Source: JBDTSW01 sp963807385
GTDB taxonomy: Bacteria; Actinomycetota; Thermoleophilia; Solirubrobacterales; 70-9
DNA length: 64,000 bases
NCBI GenBank assembly: GCA_963807385.1
Contig: CAWEBQ010000002.1
Location: forward strand, 496,001 to 560,000
Reading direction: 5' to 3'
Position 1 is the stretch's first letter; every line of letters begins with the position of its first letter. The position numbers were made by a program, and so were the translations under genes. This document shows, one piece after another, positions 58,625-64,000 of this stretch. The notes beneath the pieces are model-generated. The model saw only the letters and a list, made by a program, of their open reading frames with translations, was not told the origin of the DNA and ran no database searches.

Positions 58625-59923
58625 ATGGACAAGTTCGTCATCCAGGGTGGAACACCCCTCTCGGGCGAGATCACGGTCGCGGGCAACAAGAACGCGGCCC
58701 TCCCGATCCTCGCCGCATGCCTGCTCACGGAGGAGGAACTGCGCCTCTCCAACGTGCCGCGTATCCGGGATGTCGAGACCCAGATCGCGCTGCTCCAGAG
58801 CATCGGTGTGAAGGCGGAATGGACCGGCGGCAACGAGGTCTCACTGCAGGCCGACGCGCTCACTGGGACCGGCCTCGACGAGGCCCTCTCCGCACGAATC
58901 CGCGCATCGTTCCTCCTCGCGGGCCCGCTCCTCGCCCGGTTCGGCGAGGCCCGCATGCCTCCCCCGGGGGGGGACACGATCGGGCGCCGCCGCCTCGATC
59001 CCCACCTCGACGCCTTCGTGGACATGGGAGCCACGGTCAGCGGCGACCGGATGATCGAGCTCTCCGCGGGCGGCGGGCTGAAGCCCTGCCGGATCTTCAT
59101 GGACGAGCCGTCCGTGATGGCGACCGAGAACGCACTCATGGCCGCCGCCCTGACGCCGGGGCCGACGACGATCGCCAACGCCGCGTGCGAGCCCCACGTC
59201 CAAGACCTCGCACGGTTGCTGGTGAAGATGGGTGCTGCGATCGACGGCATCGGCTCCAACGTGATGACCGTGCACGGACGGGACGCCCTGGGCGGCGCCG
59301 AGCATCACATCTGCCCGGACCACATCGAGGCCGCCAGCTTCATGGCTCTCGCCGCCGCGACCGGGGGCGAACTGCTGATTCGGGAGATCGAGTCCGAGGA
59401 CCTTCTGGCGGTCAGGCGCCATTTCGGGCGCCTGGGCCTGGTCACCACGATCGAGGACACCACGCTCGTCGTCCCGGCGGAGCAGACGCTGGCCGTCAAG
59501 GCCGACATGGGCGACGCGATCCCGAAGATCGACGACGGTCCCTGGCCGGCGTTTCCCGCCGACCTCACCTCGATCGCCGTGGCCCTCGCCACCCAGGCGG
59601 ACGGTGAGGTGATGATCTTCGAGAAGATGTTCGAGAACCGCTTGTTCTTCGTGGACAAGCTCGTCGCCATGGGCGCTCGGATCCTGCTCTGCGACCCGCA
59701 CCGGGCCGTGATCAGTGGTCCGAGCCGGCTTCACGGCGAGCGCCTCGAGAGCCCGGACATCCGCGCGGGGATGGCCATGCTCATCGCGGCGCTCTGCGCC
59801 CACGGGACCTCGGAGATCGGCAACGTCGCCCAGATCGATCGTGGATACGAGCGGATCGACCTCCGTCTGCGCGAGCTCGGTGCGCAGATCGAGCGCGTCA
59901 GCTCCGAGCGCGTCCCCGCTTAG
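58625..59923 (+). CDS. murA: UDP-GlcNAc enolpyruvyl transferase, Cys-to-Asp variant
   Basis: This 432-aa EPSP-synthase-fold enzyme carries out the first committed step of peptidoglycan synthesis. It has GNKNAALPILAACLL (substrate Lys/Asn), SFLLAGPLLARFG and DLTSIAVALATQADG. The loop that normally carries the catalytic Cys (GGC-x-IG) reads GGDTIG, with Asp at residue 117 as in mycobacterial MurA. Such enzymes are intrinsically insensitive to fosfomycin (established for M. tuberculosis). Length is typical. Confidence 0.96.
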   Translation: MDKFVIQGGTPLSGEITVAGNKNAALPILAACLLTEEELRLSNVPRIRDVETQIALLQSIGVKAEWTGGNEVSLQADALTGTGLDEALSARIRASFLLAGPLLARFGEARMPPPGGDTIGRRRLDPHLDAFVDMGATVSGDRMIELSAGGGLKPCRIFMDEPSVMATENALMAAALTPGPTTIANAACEPHVQDLARLLVKMGAAIDGIGSNVMTVHGRDALGGAEHHICPDHIEAASFMALAAATGGELLIREIESEDLLAVRRHFGRLGLVTTIEDTTLVVPAEQTLAVKADMGDAIPKIDDGPWPAFPADLTSIAVALATQADGEVMIFEKMFENRLFFVDKLVAMGARILLCDPHRAVISGPSRLHGERLESPDIRAGMAMLIAALCAHGTSEIGNVAQIDRGYERIDLRLRELGAQIERVSSERVPA

Positions 59924-59962
59924 CGGCGGCTGCAAAGCTTCCTTCGACCCAGGAATCCACCC

Positions 59963-60961
59963 ATGACGCACCCCACGCCACCCGGAACCAGGGACATTCT
60001 CCCTGACGAGATGCGCGAGCTGCGCACGCTCCAGGCTGCGCTGTTCGAGGTCTTCGAGCGCTTCGGGTACGGCGAGGTGCGCACCCCGACCATCGAGTAC
60101 GACGAGGTCCTCGCCCGGGCCGGGGACGCCGCGGCGCCCCCCGCGCACCGGTTCTTCGACGAGAGCGGCGACCTCGTCGCGATGCGTTCGGACATGACGA
60201 TCCCGATCGCACGGCTCGTCGCCACGCGGTTCGCGGTGGAGGATGGGCCCTTCCGCCTCAGTTACTCGGGCACCGCCTACCGCGCGGTTCGCCCGCAGCG
60301 GGGCCAGATGCGGGAGTTCATGCAGGCCGGCGTGGAGCTGATCGGCGTGCCCGCCCCGGAGGGCACCGCCGAGATGATCGAGGTGTTGAGCGCCGCGCTC
60401 GACGCCGCGGGCCTGACCAGGGCCGTGATCGGACTCGGCGACGCCGACCTCTTCAAACAGCTCCTCGACGAACTCGGAGTCGAGGGCGAGGCCAGGGCGT
60501 CGGTGCTCGGCAGCCTCGCCGCGCACGACCTGGTCGGCCTCGAGGCCGAAGTGGACGCGCTCGGGCTAAACGCCGAGGCTCGGGAAACGCTCCTGCGGCT
60601 GCCCAACGTGCGAGGTGGGGCGGAGATGCTCGAGGCCGTCCACGAGGTGGGCGGCGCGGCCGTCGAGCGCGCCACCGGCCGGCTCACCGCGACCTTCGAG
60701 GAGCTCCGGAAGCGGGGTGTCGCCGACCGGATCCAGCTCGACCTCGGCCTCCTCCGCGACCTTGGGTACTACTCGGGGGCGATCGTGGAGGTCTACGACC
60801 CCGCGCTGGGACACGTGCTGGGCGGCGGCGGGCGCTACGACGAGATGATGGGCCGCTTCGGGCGCCCGCTGCCCGCGGCAGGCTTCACGCTTCACCTCGA
60901 GCGGCTCCACATCGCCCAGGCCGAGGAGGAGCGCATCGCCCGGGAGGAGGGCGGATCGTGA
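59963..60961 (+). CDS. hisZ: ATP phosphoribosyltransferase regulatory subunit
   Basis: This 332-aa HisRS-like paralogue has PPGTRDILPDEMRE, FFDESGDLVAMRSDMTIPIARLVATR (class II motif 2 region), GQMREFMQAGVELIG and LGYYSGAIVEVYDPALGHVLGGGGRYDEM. It lacks an anticodon-binding domain, which identifies HisZ. It is needed because the HisG next to it is the short form. Its last bases overlap the hisG GTG. Confidence 0.93.
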   Translation: MTHPTPPGTRDILPDEMRELRTLQAALFEVFERFGYGEVRTPTIEYDEVLARAGDAAAPPAHRFFDESGDLVAMRSDMTIPIARLVATRFAVEDGPFRLSYSGTAYRAVRPQRGQMREFMQAGVELIGVPAPEGTAEMIEVLSAALDAAGLTRAVIGLGDADLFKQLLDELGVEGEARASVLGSLAAHDLVGLEAEVDALGLNAEARETLLRLPNVRGGAEMLEAVHEVGGAAVERATGRLTATFEELRKRGVADRIQLDLGLLRDLGYYSGAIVEVYDPALGHVLGGGGRYDEMMGRFGRPLPAAGFTLHLERLHIAQAEEERIAREEGGS

Positions 60962-61599
60962 GCGCGCTGAAGCTCGCCGTGCCTCGCGGGGCGCTATACG
61001 AGGGCACGCTCGACCTCCTCGATGCCGTGGGCATCGATACCGCCGAGGCGCGCGGCGACTCCCGCGCGCTCACGTTCGAGGCCGGTGAGCTGGTCCTGGT
61101 CACCATGCGACCCTCCGACGTCCCTACCTACGTGGAGGCCGGGGCGGCGGACCTGGGGATCACCGGCAAGGACGTCCTGCTCGAGCAGGCCGACCGGGTC
61201 GTCTACGAGCTGTTGGACCTGCGCTACGGCGCCTGCCGCATGGTGGTCGCCTCGCAGGCCGGGGAGGATCGGCTCGCTGAGGCCCAGCGCCGTCTCGGCG
61301 CGATGCGGATCGCCACCAAGTACCGCCGGATCGCCGAGGAGCACTTCGAGAACACGGGGCGCCAGGCCGAGGTCATCGAGGTGAAGGGCTCGGTGGAGCT
61401 GGCGCCGCTGGTGGGACTCGCTGACGGGATCGTGGATCTGGTCGACACCGGGCGCACCCTGGAGGAGAACGATCTGGTAATTCGCGAGGAGATCGCACCC
61501 TGCACGGCGCGCCTGGTGGCCAACCGGGTCGCACACAAGCTGCGCGCCGCGGAGATCGACGCGCTCGCCGAGCGATTCCGGGCAGCCGTGGGGTCATGA
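60958..61599 (+). CDS. hisG: ATP phosphoribosyltransferase, short form
   Basis: This 213-aa catalytic subunit has LAVPRGALYEGTLDLL, GAADLGITGKDVLLE, RIATKYRRIAEEHF and LADGIVDLVDTGRTLEEN (PRPP loop). It lacks the C-terminal regulatory domain of long HisG, in keeping with HisZ upstream. First step of histidine synthesis. GTG start. Confidence 0.95.
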   Translation: MSALKLAVPRGALYEGTLDLLDAVGIDTAEARGDSRALTFEAGELVLVTMRPSDVPTYVEAGAADLGITGKDVLLEQADRVVYELLDLRYGACRMVVASQAGEDRLAEAQRRLGAMRIATKYRRIAEEHFENTGRQAEVIEVKGSVELAPLVGLADGIVDLVDTGRTLEENDLVIREEIAPCTARLVANRVAHKLRAAEIDALAERFRAAVGS

Positions 61600-62876
61600 G
61601 GATCCAACGAGTCACCTGGGACGGGATGGGCGCGGGCACGATGGCCGCGAAGCTGCGCCGGCTCGACGCCGGCGAGCCGATCACGGGCGGGGTACGCGAG
61701 ATTCTCGAACGCGTTCGCAGCGGGGGCGATGGCGCGGTGCGTGAGCAGGCGAAACGCTTCGGCGAGAAGGCCCCCGAGTCCCTTCGCGTCGACCCCGAGG
61801 CGGTCGCCGCCGGCCCGGGCATGCTGGAGCCAGACGTGCGGGAGGCCCTGCGGGTCGCCGCCGCAAACATCAAGGCGGTCGCCCGGGCGGAGTTGGAGGC
61901 ACTGAGCGGCTCCGCCCTCGCCGACCTTCCACAGGGCCAACGGATCGAGGTCCGCAACGAGCCGGTCGCTGCGGCCGGCGTGTATGTGCCGGGGGGCAAG
62001 GCCCCCTACCCGTCGTCGGTGCTGATGTGCTGCCTTCCGGCCAAGGTGACCGGGGTCTCCCGGGTCGCCATCGCGAGTCCGCCGGGGCCCTCGGGACGCC
62101 CGGACCCCCTGGTGCTGGCCGCGGCCGCCCTCTGCGGCGTCGAGGAGGTCTACGCGATTGGCGGAGCCCAGGCGATCGCGGCCCTGGCGTTCGGGACCGA
62201 GAGCGTCGAGCGGGTGGACGTGATCGTCGGCCCCGGCAACCGGTACGTCACCGAGGCCAAGCGCCTGGTCTTCGGGCACGTCGGGATCGACGGACTCGCC
62301 GGCCCCAGCGAGCTGCTCGTGGTCGCGGACTCCCTCGCCGCTCCCCGGGCAATTGCGCTCGACGTCCTGGCCCAGGCGGAGCATGGCGCCGACGCGCCCC
62401 TGGTGGTCGTCTCGCCGGAGGCCGACGTGCTGGACGGCGTCGCCGCGGCGGTCGAGGAGCTTGCGCCGGGGCGCCCCTCGGTGGAGGACGCGCAGCTGGC
62501 GCTGGTGGGCGCCCCGGGAATCGAGCTCGCCCTCGACCTCGCCGACGCGTTCGCGCCCGAGCACCTCGAACTGATCTTCGCGGGCGCCGACGAGAACGCG
62601 GCCCGCTCGCGGGTGGCGGGATGCGTCTTCGTGGGCCCGGGCGGCGCGACCGCATTCGGGGACTACGCCGCGGGCTCGAACCACGTGCTGCCAACGGGGG
62701 GAGCGGCCCGCTTCGGTGGCCCGCTGGGCCCCCGGGCGTTCATGCGCCGCACCTCGATCGTCACGGTCGGATCGAGCGCGGCTGCCGAGCTGGCCCCCAC
62801 GGTCGAGACCCTCGCGGGCGCCGAGGGATTCCCCGTGCACGGGGAATCGGCGCGGGCGAGGGCCGGCGGCGCATGA
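61596..62876 (+). CDS. hisD: Histidinol dehydrogenase
   Basis: This 426-aa zinc enzyme oxidises histidinol to histidine. Motifs are YVPGGKAPYPSSVLM, GGAQAIAALAFGTE, VGPGNRYVTEAKRLV, DGLAGPSELLVVAD, AQAEHGADA (zinc and catalytic residues), FAPEHLEL and GDYAAGSNHVLPTGG. The start overlaps hisG (ATGA). The end overlaps an 11-codon ORF that leads to hisB. Confidence 0.96.
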   Translation: MRIQRVTWDGMGAGTMAAKLRRLDAGEPITGGVREILERVRSGGDGAVREQAKRFGEKAPESLRVDPEAVAAGPGMLEPDVREALRVAAANIKAVARAELEALSGSALADLPQGQRIEVRNEPVAAAGVYVPGGKAPYPSSVLMCCLPAKVTGVSRVAIASPPGPSGRPDPLVLAAAALCGVEEVYAIGGAQAIAALAFGTESVERVDVIVGPGNRYVTEAKRLVFGHVGIDGLAGPSELLVVADSLAAPRAIALDVLAQAEHGADAPLVVVSPEADVLDGVAAAVEELAPGRPSVEDAQLALVGAPGIELALDLADAFAPEHLELIFAGADENAARSRVAGCVFVGPGGATAFGDYAAGSNHVLPTGGAARFGGPLGPRAFMRRTSIVTVGSSAAAELAPTVETLAGAEGFPVHGESARARAGGA

Positions 62877-62908
62877 GCGAAACTACGAGCCTGCAGGTAC
62901 TTCCATGA
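62873..62908 (+). CDS. 11-residue coupling ORF between hisD and hisB
   Basis: ATG 62873 overlaps the hisD TGA, and 11 sense codons later its TGA overlaps the hisB ATG (both ATGA). The peptide contains no His. It probably passes ribosomes from hisD to hisB (coupled reinitiation). It occupies the place where hisC lies in many actinobacterial operons, so it could be a remnant. Confidence 0.45.
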   Translation: MSETTSLQVLP

Positions 62909-63495
62909 GTCGAAGCGCGGAGATCCACAGAAAGACCGGCGAGACCGACGTCCGGCTGGTGCTTGACCTCGACGGGGGAGAGGTCTCCGTGTCCACCGGG
63001 GTCGGATTCTTCGATCACATGCTCGAGCTGGTCGGGCGGCACGGCCGGATCGGCCTGACGGTCAACGCCGACGGCGACCTGGAGACGGGCGCACACCACA
63101 CCGTGGAGGACGTCGGTATCGCCCTGGGCCAGGCGCTCGACGAGGCGCTCGATGACCGGTCCGGCATCCGCCGCTACGCGCACGCGGTCATCCCCATGGA
63201 CGAGTCGCTCGGCGAGTGCGCGATTGACATCTCCGGACGCCCGTTCTGCCGGTTCGACTCCGAGGTCCCCGACGTGACGATCGCCGGCTTCGACGCCGAG
63301 CTTGCGGAGGAGTTCTTCCGCGCGGTCGCCTCGAACGGCAATCTCACGCTTCACGTCGGAACCCGGTACGGATCCAACGCCCACCACCTGATCGAGGCCG
63401 CCTTCAAGGCGTTCGCGCGGGCGCTCCGGGACGCGGTCGCCATCGACCCGGGCCAGGACGGCGTGCCGTCCACCAAGGGCACGCTGACCGGCTGA
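62905..63495 (+). CDS. hisB: Imidazoleglycerol-phosphate dehydratase
   Basis: This 196-aa monofunctional HisB (no phosphatase domain) has GVGFFDHMLELVGRHG, GAHHTVEDVGIALGQAL, MDESLGECAIDISGRP and NLTLHVGTRYGSNAHHLIEAAFKAFARALR, which supply the paired Mn-binding His residues. Start at ATG 62905 through overlap with the mini-ORF. Confidence 0.96.
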   Translation: MSRSAEIHRKTGETDVRLVLDLDGGEVSVSTGVGFFDHMLELVGRHGRIGLTVNADGDLETGAHHTVEDVGIALGQALDEALDDRSGIRRYAHAVIPMDESLGECAIDISGRPFCRFDSEVPDVTIAGFDAELAEEFFRAVASNGNLTLHVGTRYGSNAHHLIEAAFKAFARALRDAVAIDPGQDGVPSTKGTLTG

Positions 63496-63510
63496 GGGCA
63501 CCCGCCCGTT

Positions 63511-63516
63511 CATACT
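63511..63516 (+). promoter_or_regulatory. Possible -10 element (CATACT) before hisH
   Basis: CATACT ends 7 nt before the hisH GTG at 63524. hisH is separated from hisB by 28 nt without a Shine-Dalgarno sequence, so an extra leaderless promoter is plausible. Confidence 0.35.
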
Positions 63517-63523
63517 TTCCGCC

Positions 63524-64000
63524 GTGATCGCGATCCTCGATTACGGGATGGGCAACCTCCGCTCCGCCGAGAAGGCGCTCGAGCGCGTCGGCGCGCGCGT
63601 CGAGCGGGTAAGTGAGCCGGACGGCGCGGCCGAGGCCGCTGGCCTGGTGTTACCGGGCGTGGGCGCCTTCCCGGAGGCGATGCGCCGCGTGCGCGAGCGC
63701 GGTTTCGACGGGCTCGCCCGCGACTGGGCGCAGGCAGGCCGGCCGCTCCTCGGCATCTGCCTCGGCATGCAGCTCCTCTTCGAGTCCTCAACCGAGAACG
63801 AGGGCGCGGCCGGCCTCGGCCTCCTGGACGGCGAGGTGACGCCGCTCCGCGCGCCAGGCCTGAAGGTTCCGCACATGGGCTGGGAGCCGGTGCGCTGGGA
63901 GCGCCCGTCCCGGCTCGCCCGCGAACGCGAGGCCGGTGAGGAGACGCCGTTCTACTTCGTGCACACGTTCGCGGCGCGCCCGGCCGACCCGGACGTGGTC
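63524..64000 (+). CDS. hisH: Imidazole glycerol phosphate synthase, glutaminase subunit (3' end outside window)
   Basis: 159 codons are visible from GTG 63524. The class I glutamine amidotransferase shows IAILDYGMGNLRSAEKALERVG, LPGVGAFPEAM, the nucleophile in LGICLGMQLLFE, HMGWEPV and YFVHTFAA (His). The C-terminal part with the final Glu lies beyond the window. It delivers ammonia to HisF. Confidence 0.94.
   Translation, partial: MIAILDYGMGNLRSAEKALERVGARVERVSEPDGAAEAAGLVLPGVGAFPEAMRRVRERGFDGLARDWAQAGRPLLGICLGMQLLFESSTENEGAAGLGLLDGEVTPLRAPGLKVPHMGWEPVRWERPSRLAREREAGEETPFYFVHTFAARPADPDVV

Overview
The window is a high-GC chromosomal segment with dense, often overlapping genes, almost no insertion sequences and one complete rRNA operon. 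Gene families, codon use and the character of the 16S gene suggest a deep-branching actinobacterium, most likely class Thermoleophilia (Solirubrobacterales/Gaiellales-like). That placement is an inference from recalled sequence character, not from a search.

Layout. 0-1.4 kb: a partial DUF2304 membrane gene, then an AbiEi/DUF559-type gene bracketed by two copies of a palindromic repeat. 1.5-6.3 kb: a UDP-sulfoquinovose-synthase-like gene, ilvBN and an isochorismate synthase. 6.4-13.2 kb: a menaquinone cluster (menF; menB-A-C-D on the minus strand; menE plus an NTF2-like gene on the plus strand). 13.3-21.6 kb: ilvC, two DUF4234 membrane genes, a PH-like protein, a cupin, serC-serA, a small coupled gene pair ending in a nucleotidyltransferase, a quinone oxidoreductase and a secreted repeat protein. 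21.6-34.8 kb: leuA behind a leucine-rich leader peptide, an SDR, an XRE-cupin regulator, leuC-leuD-methyltransferase-leuB, ilvE, cimA, a DegT-type aminotransferase, argH and an alkyl-base DNA glycosylase. 34.8-38.4 kb: a class A PBP and tyrS. 38.4-43.7 kb: the rrn operon (16S-23S-5S, no spacer tRNA). 43.7-49.8 kb: a lysyl-oxidase-like secreted protein, a doubtful Cys-rich ORF in a hairpin-rich region, and an SOS mutasome operon (imuB-DUF6504-dnaE2) behind a LexA box. 49.8-56.6 kb: a lipoprotein, livK, livHMGF and a beta-decarboxylating dehydrogenase paralogue. 56.6-64 kb: a zinc-ribbon gene, a hydrolase, an HD protein, murA, then hisZ-G-D-B-H.

Functional logic. The window is a branched-chain amino-acid island. 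IlvBN, IlvC, IlvE, LeuABCD and CimA cover nearly everything except IlvD, with isoleucine made from pyruvate by the citramalate route. A complete Liv-type uptake system lies on the same segment. Serine, histidine and arginine genes and a nearly complete classical menaquinone pathway (no MenH seen) fill the rest.

Most notable observations: a leucine leader whose Leu codons are complementary to the leuA ribosome-binding region; many promoters with TANNNT 6-8 nt before the start codon (leaderless mRNAs), three of which reuse the upstream gene's TAG stop as the first half of the -10 box; a gene fitted between neighbours by overlapping CATG starts and CTAG stops; an 11-codon ORF coupling hisD to hisB where hisC is often found; a fosfomycin-insensitive-type MurA (Asp117); and single-base indels clustered at 27.7-30.5 kb, plus one in dnaE2, that probably reflect sequence errors.
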